Part shown: positions 34,072 through 41,611 of the stretch, piece after piece | Numbering within the stretch: the stretch's first letter is position 1 | How the letters are laid out: each line of letters starts with the position of its first letter | Assembly (NCBI GenBank): GCA_964519335.1 | Contig: CAZFIA010000016.1 | Coordinates: forward strand, 1 to 42,875 | Reading direction: 5' to 3' | Origin: JALZVT01 sp964519335 | GTDB taxonomy: Bacteria; Pseudomonadota; Gammaproteobacteria; Pseudomonadales; Azotimanducaceae | Length of the DNA stretch: 42,875 nt | Translations under genes and position numbers: made by a program | Notes under the pieces: generated by a model | Databases searched by the model: none | Seen by the model: the letters and a program-made list of their open reading frames with translations, nothing else | Told to the model about the DNA's origin: nothing

Positions 34072-34245
34072 GTGCGACTCGCGCTGGTGTTTGTGTTGAC
34101 AACTCTGGTTGCCACCTGCGGCCAAAAAGGCCCACTGGAGCTTCCCGGAGCGCCTTCTGATGCGCGCGCAGACCGCTCAAATACGATAATAAATGCGAGG
34201 TTAGCCCCAAGCGCCGTCCTCGTCTCTGTCCTTGAGTCCCCATGA
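34072..34245 (+). CDS. lptM: Small lipoprotein LptM (YifL)
   Basis: 57 residues from GTG 34072, chosen because AGGAGAGG lies about 6 bases upstream; ATG 34051 would add seven residues before the signal peptide. LptM is an outer-membrane lipoprotein that helps the LPS translocon LptD mature. A short hydrophobic signal ends at Cys16, followed by the family tag CGQKGPLELP. The lipobox reads V-A-T-C, with Thr at -1 instead of Gly/Ala, which is unusual. The stop overlaps the lysA ATG (ATGA). The same order, lptM before dapF, is found in E. coli. Confidence 0.88.
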   Translation: MRLALVFVLTTLVATCGQKGPLELPGAPSDARADRSNTIINARLAPSAVLVSVLESP

Positions 34246-35534
34246 ACACCGCCAACTCCACAGCAGCAGCCGATGCGAGCTTGAGCACGCTGGACGGCGT
34301 CGATCTGACTGAGATCGCAGACCGCTACGGCACGCCTTGCTTTGTGTATTCGGCAAGCTATGCGCGCGCTCGCTACACCGAGCTCGCAGCCGCACTGAGT
34401 GCCGTACCCCACACCATTTGCTACTCAGTCAAGGCGAACTCAACGCTAGGCATCCTTGAGCTATTTGCCGAGCTGGGCGCTGGCTTCGATATCGTATCGG
34501 GCGGTGAACTTGTCAGGGTTCTAGAGGCTGGCGGTGATGCCAACAAGGTTCTGTTTTCAGGTGTCGGCAAACGCACGGATGAAATCGACTTTGCGCTCAA
34601 GACAAAAATCAACTGCTTCAATGTTGAAAGCGCCGCCGAGCTTATGCGTATCGAGTCCCGCGCAAAGTTGCTTGGCGTGCGAGCCCCCATATCAATACGC
34701 GTTAACCCTGAAGTAGACGCCAAAACGCATCCGTACATTTCTACCGGTTTGCGGGAAAACAAATTTGGCGTTCCTGCTCAGCAAGCTCGTGAGCTCTATA
34801 AACACGCGCAGCAAAGTGATGCACTGAATGTTGTCGGCATCGACTGCCACATCGGCTCGCAGATTACCGAGCTCGCGCCCTTTTCCGAAGCGCTCGCAAA
34901 AATGCTCGAACTCGTTGACGAGCTTGCGGAGGATGGCATAACCATCAAACACATCGACCTTGGTGGTGGCTTGGGTGTGGATTACGACGGTACCCCAGGC
35001 ATGAATCCCACGGCTTACGGCAAGGCCATCGCTCAGGGCATGGAGGGTCGGGATCTGCACTTTATGCTCGAACCCGGCCGCTTTATGGTTGCCAATGCCG
35101 GCGTGCTGCTTACTCGCGTTGAATACCTAAAGCCCAGTCCCGCGCCGGGTTACAAAGACTTCGCGGTGGTAGATGCCGCAATGAACGATTTGATTAGGCC
35201 CGCGCTCTACCAGGCATTTCATCATGTTGCGCCCGTCAGCGAAGCGCCGGACGATGCGCATGTCGCAGCCTGGAATCTGGTGGGCCCGGTTTGTGAAAGC
35301 GGCGATTTTCTGGCCCATGATCGACAGTTGGCGCTGGCCGAAGGCACCCTTTTGGCTGTGTGTTCAGCCGGCGCCTACGGCATGGTGCAAGCGTCTAACT
35401 ACAACAGCCGCACCCGAGCCGCAGAAGTTCTTGTAGATGCGGGAACCCATCACGCCATCCGCAACCGAGAAACGATAACCGATTTACTGGCACCGGAACG
35501 TGCTGCTCTTTCGGCCCGGAACAAAGAGCCCTAG
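34242..35534 (+). CDS. lysA: Diaminopimelate decarboxylase
   Basis: 430 residues. LysA, a PLP enzyme of the alanine-racemase fold, decarboxylates meso-diaminopimelate to lysine. The PLP lysine is Lys64 in CYSVKANS. The glycine-rich phosphate loop HIDLGGGLGVDY, MLEPGRFMVANAG and the dimer-contributed cysteine motif GPVCESGDF are present, as is the C-terminal GAYGMVQASNYN. It is coupled to lptM by a 4-bp overlap and to dapF by a single-base gap, so lysine and peptidoglycan precursor steps are made together. Confidence 0.98.
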   Translation: MNTANSTAAADASLSTLDGVDLTEIADRYGTPCFVYSASYARARYTELAAALSAVPHTICYSVKANSTLGILELFAELGAGFDIVSGGELVRVLEAGGDANKVLFSGVGKRTDEIDFALKTKINCFNVESAAELMRIESRAKLLGVRAPISIRVNPEVDAKTHPYISTGLRENKFGVPAQQARELYKHAQQSDALNVVGIDCHIGSQITELAPFSEALAKMLELVDELAEDGITIKHIDLGGGLGVDYDGTPGMNPTAYGKAIAQGMEGRDLHFMLEPGRFMVANAGVLLTRVEYLKPSPAPGYKDFAVVDAAMNDLIRPALYQAFHHVAPVSEAPDDAHVAAWNLVGPVCESGDFLAHDRQLALAEGTLLAVCSAGAYGMVQASNYNSRTRAAEVLVDAGTHHAIRNRETITDLLAPERAALSARNKEP

Positions 35535-35535
35535 C

Positions 35536-36336
35536 GTGCGTATTCGTTTTAGCAAAATGCACGGACTGGGCAACGACTTCATGGTGCTTGATCGCGTCAG
35601 CAAGCATTTCGAGCTCCCGCCAGAGCGCATCAAAGCTTTAGGCGACAGACGCACCGGAGTGGGTTTCGATCAACTCTTGATCGTTGATCCTCCTGCCCAA
35701 CCGGATATCGACTTCAACTACACCATCTACAATTCTGATGGCAGTCTCGCTGAACAATGCGGTAACGGGGCGCGCTGCTTTGTGCGCTTTGTGCTAGACA
35801 ACTCCTTAACCGTAAAAAAACATCTGCGGCTACAAACCAGCACTGGGCCTATCACTGCCACAATGCAAGACAACGCACTGGTTGAAATCAACATGGGCGT
35901 GCCGGAGCACCCTGGACCAGAGTTGCGGAGCGTCGAAGTGAACAACGAGAACTTTGAGTTTCTCCCCGTTTCAATGGGCAATCCTCATGCCGTCATCGAA
36001 GTTGCCGATGTATCGAAGGCACCACTCGATGCCGCGGGTCACCAAATCGCAACCCACAGCCTGTTTCCTGAGGGCGTCAACGTAGGATTTTGCCAGTACA
36101 TCGACCAGAGTTTTGCCAAGCTGCGGGTATTCGAGCGCGGTGCCGGTGAAACCAGGGCCTGCGGCACGGGCGCTTGCGCGGCGATGGTTGCGGGAGTTAT
36201 TCGCGGCAAACTTGGCAGCCGGGTAAAAATCTCGCTGCCAGGCGGCAAACTACGCATCAATTGGAATGGGCCCGGTGAGCCGGTTAAGATGCTCGGCCCG
36301 ACAGCCACTGTGTTTCGCGGCGAATTTAAATTGTGA
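35536..36336 (+). CDS. dapF: Diaminopimelate epimerase
   Basis: 266 residues from GTG 35536, one base after the lysA stop, where the family start (RIRFSKMHGLGNDF) begins. DapF interconverts LL- and meso-diaminopimelate without a cofactor, using two cysteines: Cys75 in AEQCGNGARC and Cys209 in ETRACGTGAC, both present. The N- and C-terminal halves are related, as expected. lysA-dapF-DUF484-xerC-yigB is a conserved gammaproteobacterial order. Confidence 0.97.
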   Translation: MRIRFSKMHGLGNDFMVLDRVSKHFELPPERIKALGDRRTGVGFDQLLIVDPPAQPDIDFNYTIYNSDGSLAEQCGNGARCFVRFVLDNSLTVKKHLRLQTSTGPITATMQDNALVEINMGVPEHPGPELRSVEVNNENFEFLPVSMGNPHAVIEVADVSKAPLDAAGHQIATHSLFPEGVNVGFCQYIDQSFAKLRVFERGAGETRACGTGACAAMVAGVIRGKLGSRVKISLPGGKLRINWNGPGEPVKMLGPTATVFRGEFKL

Positions 36337-36363
36337 TCGACCCCAATTCTTTGCAGGCTCTGC

Positions 36364-37128
36364 GTGAACAAAAGAGACAATAGAGTGCAAAATTCAAAAT
36401 ATTCTGGCAATGCGGATGCATCACAAAAACTAACAGCGGATGCATCACAACAACTAGCCGGGGTCGCTCCTATAGATGCGACAGAAGTCGTCGCCTGGTT
36501 ACGCACCCACACCGACTTTTTTCTGGAATATCCCGAGCTGCTGGCCGTTCTTGCGTTGCCGAGCGAGAGCGGCTCTACGATCTCTTTCGCCCAGCGTCAG
36601 GCAACTTTACTTCGCAAGCGCAACTCCGATCTACGTGGCCGACTGCAAGCTTTGCTTGCCAATGCAGAAACAAACGACGCGCTGTTCGAGAAAACTCGCG
36701 CGCTAAGTCTTACGTTGCAACGCGCAGAGTCTCAGAAAGACCTGAACACCGCTTTCGAAACCGATCTGGTGCAAGCTTTTGCTGCTGACCACCTGGCCTG
36801 CTATGTACTCGGTAACCCTGGCACTGGCCGAGGCATGATTAGGTGGACCGAAAAGTACCCGCTTAGCGAACTGTTTGATCCAAACGCTGCACGCTGCGTG
36901 ACACTACGCACGCGAGAACTCGATCAACTGTTTCCGAATAGACAATCAAGAGACGAAGGCTCGGCAGTGCTCATCCCCCTGGCAAACAGTAACGCCATGC
37001 TCGCGATTGGCAGCGACAACCGAGAACGCTTCAGCAATGACATGGGCATGCTGTTTGTAGATTTTATAGGCGAGCTGGTCGACGTTACCGTGCAACGGTT
37101 ACTGCGCACGCCGGATTCTCCCGGCTAG
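36364..37128 (+). CDS. DUF484-family protein (YigA-like), GAF-type fold
   Basis: 254 residues from GTG 36364 (GTG 36385 is an alternative). The family core starts at about residue 40: EVVAWLRTHTDFFLEYPELL, then SFAQRQATLLRKRNSDLRGR coiled coil, then a GAF-like domain ending in FVDFIGELVDVTVQRLL. Function is unknown; it always lies between dapF and xerC. The first 35 residues are variable and contain a duplicated 24-bp unit (ADASQ twice). Confidence 0.9.
   Translation: MNKRDNRVQNSKYSGNADASQKLTADASQQLAGVAPIDATEVVAWLRTHTDFFLEYPELLAVLALPSESGSTISFAQRQATLLRKRNSDLRGRLQALLANAETNDALFEKTRALSLTLQRAESQKDLNTAFETDLVQAFAADHLACYVLGNPGTGRGMIRWTEKYPLSELFDPNAARCVTLRTRELDQLFPNRQSRDEGSAVLIPLANSNAMLAIGSDNRERFSNDMGMLFVDFIGELVDVTVQRLLRTPDSPG
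36412..36459 (+). repeat. 24-bp in-frame duplication in the DUF484 gene
   Basis: The unit beginning GCGGATGCATCACAA occurs at 36412-36435 and 36436-36459, with three differences in its second half. It encodes ADASQKLT then ADASQQLA in the variable N-terminus. Confidence 0.88.
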
Positions 37129-37131
37129 ATT

Positions 37132-38049
37132 ATGGCGTCGCTTGAGCGCTTCTATGAGTATCTTGAGTACGAGCGCCGCTACTCCCTAAACACAGTCGCC
37201 GCCTACCAGCGCGATCTAAAACTCTTTTGCACACTCACTGAACTCGATGAGCCTGTTCAGGCAACCGCAGAGTTAGTACAGCAGTTTGTAGCTAAACTGC
37301 ACGCGCGTGGTCTGTCTGCTCGATCAATCGCCCGGCACCTCTCGAGCCTGCGCACTTACTTCAAATTCTGCAAACGAGACAATCCTTCACTCACTGATCC
37401 TACCGCTTCCGTAAAGGCGCCCAAACCCCAACGCAAACTGCCAAAAAACCTGGATGTAGATAGAGCTGCTGCGTTGTTTGTTAACGACCGCAAGGATGAT
37501 CCCCTGGCGCTGCGCGATCTGGCAATGCTCGAGCTGCTTTATGGCAGCGGATTGCGACTCAGCGAACTGGTAGACGCCGATCTTCCCGATCTGGATTTGG
37601 ACAATGGTTTCATCCGCGTTCTTGGCAAAGGCAACAAGGAGCGCGTTGTTCCTTTGGGTAAAGCTTGCGTAGATGCTCTCAAGGATTACCTGGAAGCTAC
37701 TCAAGATTCAAAAACCGGTCTGCCGCGAACAGAGGGCGCAATTTTTATTGCGCGTGGCAATCGGCGCATCAGTCCGCGCACAGTGCAGACCCGGCTAAAG
37801 CGCTGGGGCCAAGCTCATTTGGGCACCAGCGAACTACACCCACACATGTTGCGCCACAGCTTCGCAAGCCATTTGCTCGAATCCAGCGGCGATCTGCGGG
37901 CAATTCAGGAACTGCTGGGGCACGCCGACATATCTACCACCCAAATCTACACCCACCTGGATTTTCAACATCTGGCAAAGGTGTACGACCAATCACACCC
38001 CAGGGCGGGCGGGGAAAAGAAACGCACCGATAAATCTCCAGCAGAATGA
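37132..38049 (+). CDS. xerC: Tyrosine recombinase XerC
   Basis: 305 residues. XerC with XerD resolves chromosome dimers at dif. The SAM-like N-terminal domain (FYEYLEYERRYSLNTVAAYQ) is followed by the catalytic domain with Arg142 (GSGLRLSEL), Lys166 (GKGNKER), His238-x-x-Arg241 (HMLRHSFASH), His264 (LLGHADISTTQ) and nucleophile Tyr273. Position after dapF-DUF484 and overlap with yigB (ATGA) match E. coli. It is housekeeping, not an integron or phage integrase. Confidence 0.98.
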   Translation: MASLERFYEYLEYERRYSLNTVAAYQRDLKLFCTLTELDEPVQATAELVQQFVAKLHARGLSARSIARHLSSLRTYFKFCKRDNPSLTDPTASVKAPKPQRKLPKNLDVDRAAALFVNDRKDDPLALRDLAMLELLYGSGLRLSELVDADLPDLDLDNGFIRVLGKGNKERVVPLGKACVDALKDYLEATQDSKTGLPRTEGAIFIARGNRRISPRTVQTRLKRWGQAHLGTSELHPHMLRHSFASHLLESSGDLRAIQELLGHADISTTQIYTHLDFQHLAKVYDQSHPRAGGEKKRTDKSPAE

Positions 38050-38765
38050 TCAAGCTAATCACCTTTGATCTCGACAACACACTCTGGGATGTTATGCCGG
38101 TCATCATCCAGGCCGAAAAAACAATGCGCGCCTGGATCGACTCCAGGGTGACCAACTACAGCGAGCAGATCACCGGCGATGTTATGACGGAGCTAAGAAA
38201 CTCCGCTATCAAGCAAAACCCCCAGCTCATATACAACATTTCGGACATGCGATTACTGTTGCTAAATCAGGCGCTCGTACGCTGTGGCGTTGATCCGGCA
38301 AGCGCCGATGAGTTGGCGCAGAAGGCCTTCAAGGTGTTCATGCAAGGTCGCAATGCGGTGACTCTCTATGAGGGGGCAGAACTCATGCTGGGTACTCTGG
38401 CAAAGCGCTATTCGCTGGCTGCCCTGACCAACGGCAACGCAGACGTTTCAGTCATGCCGATCGCGCGCTATTTTGATTTCAGTATGTCGCCGGAGCAGGT
38501 TCAAGCGCGCAAACCCGAGCCAAAAATTTTCGCTGAGACGCTTGCCAGGGCCGGTTGCAGCGCCAACGAGGTGGTGCACGTTGGCGATCATCTGATCGAA
38601 GACATCGATGGCGCAATAAGCGCCGGCTGGCGCGCCGTATGGGTAAATATCGGCGCCCCAAACACACCAGAAGACGCACCAGAAAATCCGAACTACAACG
38701 CTCAGGTCAATCGACTGGCGGAGTTACCGGGGGTCATCGAAACGCTGGACGCACAAAAAGCTTGA
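38046..38765 (+). CDS. yigB: HAD-superfamily phosphatase YigB
   Basis: 239 residues, start overlapping the xerC stop. The HAD motifs are LITFDLDNTLWDV (DxD nucleophile), LAALTNGNA (Thr), a Lys in ARKPEPK, and HVGDHLIEDIDGA. E. coli YigB dephosphorylates flavin precursor 5-amino-6-ribitylamino-uracil phosphate and FMN, so riboflavin synthesis is its likely role. It converges with thrC, with 11 bp between stops and no evident terminator. Confidence 0.95.
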   Translation: MIKLITFDLDNTLWDVMPVIIQAEKTMRAWIDSRVTNYSEQITGDVMTELRNSAIKQNPQLIYNISDMRLLLLNQALVRCGVDPASADELAQKAFKVFMQGRNAVTLYEGAELMLGTLAKRYSLAALTNGNADVSVMPIARYFDFSMSPEQVQARKPEPKIFAETLARAGCSANEVVHVGDHLIEDIDGAISAGWRAVWVNIGAPNTPEDAPENPNYNAQVNRLAELPGVIETLDAQKA

Positions 38766-38776
38766 GAATACCGCTG

Positions 38777-40156
38777 CTATCCCAGATTCGCTTCCATATA
38801 GTCTCTGACGGCAGCATCGGTTGCCGGCAGCTCAGTAACGCGCTCTGGTAACGACTTAAGTTCTTCAAGCCGAGGATGGCTGGGGCTAACGGAAGGCAAC
38901 GCTTTACTAATCGCATCAGGGAACTTCGCGGGATGAGCCGTTGCGATACAGACCAGAGGCCGCTCGCGGCCGCTGGGGGGTACCAGCGCATCTGCCGCAG
39001 CAACGCCGACTGCCGTGTGTGGATCAAGGACATAGCCGTGGTCAGCGTGCACACGCTCGATCACAGAAAGGGTTGTCGCTGTATCTATCGCCGTTGCACT
39101 GATGGGCTGATCGCGCAGCATCTCGGCTGGCACACTGGCGGCACCTTCCTCGTTAAATTGGCTCATGAAGTTGCGAACGCGACTGCCGTCCTGACCAAAA
39201 CCAAAGTACAAGAACCGTTCGAAGTTGCTCGCGACTTGAATATCCATAGAGGGGCTGAGGGTGTGGTGCACGGCTCCGCGACGGTAATCTCCCGAATTGA
39301 AGAATACCGAAAGAATGTTGTTTTCATTGGTTCCAAGCAGCAGCCGGCCCAAAGGCACCCCCATCTCGCGCGCGATATAGGCTGCGAAGATGTTGCCAAA
39401 ATTTCCGGTGGGAACACTAACATCCACACCATCGCCTTCATCGCAACGGAGGCTCAGATATACGTAGTAAACCACTTGCGCAAGCACTCTCGCCCAGTTA
39501 ACCGAGTTAACGGCGCCGAGGTCGTGTTGAGTCTTAAACGGTAAATCAGCGAAGGCGCGTTTCATAATGCTTTGACAATCATCAAAGCTACCGGCAACGC
39601 TTAAGCAATGTACGTTGGCATCAGCAATGGTTGTCATTTGCAGTTGCTGCAAAGGGCTTACGCGGCCACGCGGAAACATTACCGCAATGTTGACGTTGCC
39701 CTTGCCGCGAACACCAGAAATCGCAGCGCTCCCCGTATCGCCACTGGTCGCACCGAGAATGTTGAGTCTTCCACCCCGGTTACCCAGGGTGTAATCAAAA
39801 AGCTGGCCGAGAAACTGCAGCGCAATATCTTTGAACGCGAGGGTCGGACCGTGAAACAGCTCCAGCACCTTCAGGTCGGCAAAGTCTACTAGTGGCGCCA
39901 CCTCTGGGTGATCAAAGGAAGCGTAGGCCCGCCCAACCAACGCCTGCAAATCTTCGGGCGGAATATCATCAATGAAACAACCCATAACCTCTGCAGCCAG
40001 ATCAACAAAGCCAAGGCCACGCCAGTAATCGAGCTTGTCCGAGACATTTGGTATGGATGCCGGCACGAGCAGGCCGCCGTCGGGTGCCAGGCCCGTAATC
40101 ACTGCATCCTGAAAAGCCATGGGCGCGGTGTTGCCGCGGGTGCTCAGGTAGCGCAT
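38777..40156 (-). CDS. thrC: Threonine synthase
   Basis: 459 residues. ThrC, a PLP enzyme, turns O-phosphohomoserine into threonine. Visible: MRYLSTRG start, PLP lysine Lys109 in HGPTLAFKD, LGATSGDTGSAA phosphate loop, VSVPTGNFGN, and DPHTAVG near the C-terminus. The length fits the class of E. coli/Pseudomonas enzymes. The homoserine-making genes (hom, thrB) are not in the window. The SutA-like gene lies 88 bp upstream on the same strand. Confidence 0.97.
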   Translation of the reverse strand: MRYLSTRGNTAPMAFQDAVITGLAPDGGLLVPASIPNVSDKLDYWRGLGFVDLAAEVMGCFIDDIPPEDLQALVGRAYASFDHPEVAPLVDFADLKVLELFHGPTLAFKDIALQFLGQLFDYTLGNRGGRLNILGATSGDTGSAAISGVRGKGNVNIAVMFPRGRVSPLQQLQMTTIADANVHCLSVAGSFDDCQSIMKRAFADLPFKTQHDLGAVNSVNWARVLAQVVYYVYLSLRCDEGDGVDVSVPTGNFGNIFAAYIAREMGVPLGRLLLGTNENNILSVFFNSGDYRRGAVHHTLSPSMDIQVASNFERFLYFGFGQDGSRVRNFMSQFNEEGAASVPAEMLRDQPISATAIDTATTLSVIERVHADHGYVLDPHTAVGVAAADALVPPSGRERPLVCIATAHPAKFPDAISKALPSVSPSHPRLEELKSLPERVTELPATDAAVRDYMEANLG

Positions 40157-40244
40157 GGGTTAAAACCCTGTGTCGAGTAGCTTAGGAATCAAAGTGCCAT
40201 AGTGTAGGCACCTGAGACTTTTTTTGTCAGCTAATCGAGACGCT

Positions 40245-40469
40245 TTATAGCGGACCCTTGCCGTAGTTGTTTTGAGGCTTGCGGGGCGCATCGGTGCGCA
40301 AATTGGCGGCAACTGAGGTGACTTTGCCACCGCCCTGAAGAAAGGCATCAATATCAGCCCGTAACAGGGCACGTTCGGCTTCACGCGCGCGAACGCTATG
40401 CGCGTCCACCTGCACCTGCTCCTTAATCTGTTGGCTTGAGTCTTCCGCTGAAGGGTTGTCCTGAGTCAT
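40245..40469 (-). CDS. sutA: SutA-like RNA-polymerase-binding regulator
   Basis: 74 residues from ATG 40469, supported by GGAG 9 bases upstream; GTG 40487 and ATG 40484 lie further up. The N-terminal 30 residues are acidic and polar. The C-terminal 45 (LLRADIDAFLQGGGKV... PRKPQNNYG) match the end of Pseudomonas SutA (AMEEFLxxGGKVxEI... PPKKPDSxYG). SutA binds the RNA polymerase beta subunit and lifts expression of housekeeping genes in slow-growing cells. This copy has a shorter acidic part than the Pseudomonas protein. It lies 106 bp downstream of the PII gene on the same strand and could be read from its promoter. Confidence 0.8.
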   Translation of the reverse strand: MTQDNPSAEDSSQQIKEQVQVDAHSVRAREAERALLRADIDAFLQGGGKVTSVAANLRTDAPRKPQNNYGKGPL

Positions 40470-40575
40470 TGTCGTGCACTCCATCACACTGGGTTAGAAC
40501 CGATCAGGAGTAGTTATAGAACAGGATTCGCCGCCTGCAAGAAAACAGAGGAAGAAAACAATTTGACAGCCTGGC

Positions 40576-40914
40576 TTATACCGCTTCGGGGCCAGTCTCG
40601 CCGGTGCGAATCCGCACGACCTCGGCAAGATCCACCACAAATATCTTCCCATCGCCCACTTTAGAGGTGTTGGCGGCGTTGGTAATGGCCTCGATCGCCT
40701 GTTCAAGCAGACCGTCGTCGATCGCGATCTCTACTTTTACCTTAGGCAGGAAGTCGACCACGTATTCAGCCCCGCGATAAAGCTCGGTATGGCCTTTTTG
40801 CCGGCCAAAGCCTTTTACTTCGGTAACGGTCATACCCTGCACGCCAATACCGGATAGCGCTTCGCGCACGTCGTCGAGTTTGAAGGGCTTGATGATGGCG
40901 GTAATCAATTTCAT
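40576..40914 (-). CDS. glnK: Nitrogen regulatory protein PII (GlnK/GlnB)
   Basis: 112 residues from ATG 40914, with AGGA 9-10 bases upstream; a longer frame to 40974 lacks homology. PII senses 2-oxoglutarate, ATP/ADP and glutamine status and controls AmtB, NtrB and adenylyltransferase. The T-loop is complete (GHTELYRGAEYVVDFLPK, with uridylylation site Tyr51), as is the C-terminal KVGDGKIFVVDLAEVVRIRTGETG. A sigma-54 promoter and NtrC-type site upstream fit the nitrogen-induced paralogue GlnK rather than constitutive GlnB. Unusually for glnK, no amtB follows. Confidence 0.95.
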   Translation of the reverse strand: MKLITAIIKPFKLDDVREALSGIGVQGMTVTEVKGFGRQKGHTELYRGAEYVVDFLPKVKVEIAIDDGLLEQAIEAITNAANTSKVGDGKIFVVDLAEVVRIRTGETGPEAV

Positions 40915-40949
40915 GTCAGAAAATCCTGGTTTGAGCTTCTTATCAAAAC

Positions 40950-40965
40950 ACGCCCCTGAGGGCGT
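40950..40965 (-). terminator. Terminator-like hairpin in the PII leader
   Basis: On the minus strand ACGCCC-TCAG-GGGCGT is followed by GTTTTG, a short GC stem with a T-run, 36 bases before the PII start codon. It could end or attenuate transcripts from the sigma-54 promoter, or mark the end of an upstream small RNA. The T-run is short, so strength is doubtful. Confidence 0.45.
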
Positions 40966-40982
40966 AATATGCAACGCGTGAA

Positions 40983-41060
40983 CTGTCAGTGCGATCTGTC
41001 AGCGCGATCTGTTAGCGCGATCTGTTAGCGCGATCTGTTAGCGCGATCTGTTAGCGCGAA
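40983..41060 (-). repeat. Six tandem 13-bp repeats in the PII leader
   Basis: The plus-strand unit CTGTTAGCGCGAT starts at 40983, 40996, 41009, 41022, 41035 and 41048. Units 3-5 are identical, units 1-2 have CTGTCAG, and the last ends in A. Most junctions contain GATC. The array lies directly after the predicted sigma-54 start site, so it would be transcribed. Confidence 0.95.
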
Positions 41061-41067
41061 AGAGGAG

Positions 41068-41085
41068 ATGCAGGGTCCATGCCAA
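41068..41085 (-). promoter_or_regulatory. Sigma-54 promoter for the PII gene
   Basis: Reading on the minus strand, TTGGCATGGACCCTGCAT has the -24 GG (41083-41082) and -12 GC (41071-41070) exactly 10 bases apart, close to the consensus TGGCAC-N5-TTGCA. The start site would be near 41058, giving a leader of about 144 nt. An NtrC-type site lies about 155-170 bp upstream. Confidence 0.65.
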
Positions 41086-41212
41086 ACATCGAACCAGTCC
41101 GTCCGATCCAAACAAAAGGCCCGAACAAGCGGCCCAAAGATGGGGCAGGCCATGCACCGCTTCCGGGCTTTCGCCTTATTCTAGAGCACTAACCTCGCAG
41201 CGTCCTTATGAT

Positions 41213-41229
41213 TGCACAATAGAGGTGCG
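41213..41229. promoter_or_regulatory. NtrC-type enhancer site
   Basis: TGCACAATAGAGGTGCG matches the NtrC consensus TGCAC-N6-GGTGCA except at the last base. It is about 155-170 bp upstream of the predicted PII start, a normal enhancer distance. A second, spacing-defective match (TGCA-N8-TGCA, 41249-41264) lies beyond it. Confidence 0.55.
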
Positions 41230-41311
41230 ATGAGGTCATCCACTTTTGTGCACCGTTCTATGCACAGCGACTTAGCGCAAGCTTAGCGCCAAGAGAAAAC
41301 AGGCACCCGAT

Positions 41312-41584
41312 ATGAACAAACCCGATAATCTGCTCGAAGATCTCGTGGCTCGCGTGCTCGACGTGCTGGGCCAAGTGCTGCCGGCCTCCACACTGAATCG
41401 TTTTCGTGAGCAAATTAGCCAGGCTATGGATTCGGTACTCCAGCCTTTTCAAATTCTCCGCCGCGATGACTTTGATGGCTACCTGGCCCAACTCGCGCGG
41501 CTGGAGCAGGAAGTGGAGGAACTGCGGGAAGACGTCAAAAGGCTTTCGTCGCACAATGAACCGGGAAATAGTCGCTCAGACTAG
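41312..41584 (+). CDS. ubiK: Ubiquinone biosynthesis accessory factor UbiK (YqiC/BMFP family)
   Basis: 90 residues. UbiK is a small coiled-coil protein that binds UbiJ and supports the aerobic ubiquinone-making complex. The family layout is visible: an N-terminal amphipathic helix (LEDLVARVLDVLG), a middle FREQISQAMDSVLQPFQILRR-type block, and a C-terminal coiled coil (ARLEQEVEELREDVKRL). It is divergent from the PII gene and followed by comM after 27 bp. Confidence 0.92.
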   Translation: MNKPDNLLEDLVARVLDVLGQVLPASTLNRFREQISQAMDSVLQPFQILRRDDFDGYLAQLARLEQEVEELREDVKRLSSHNEPGNSRSD

Positions 41585-41611
41585 CCCAGCGGACCTTGCC
41601 AAAGTGGCGGC

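Noticed and set aside
37132..38049. Integrase of a mobile element or integron
   Set aside because: Length, motifs and the dapF-DUF484-xerC-yigB order identify housekeeping XerC.
40983..41060. CRISPR array
   Set aside because: The 13-bp units abut with no spacers and there are no cas genes.
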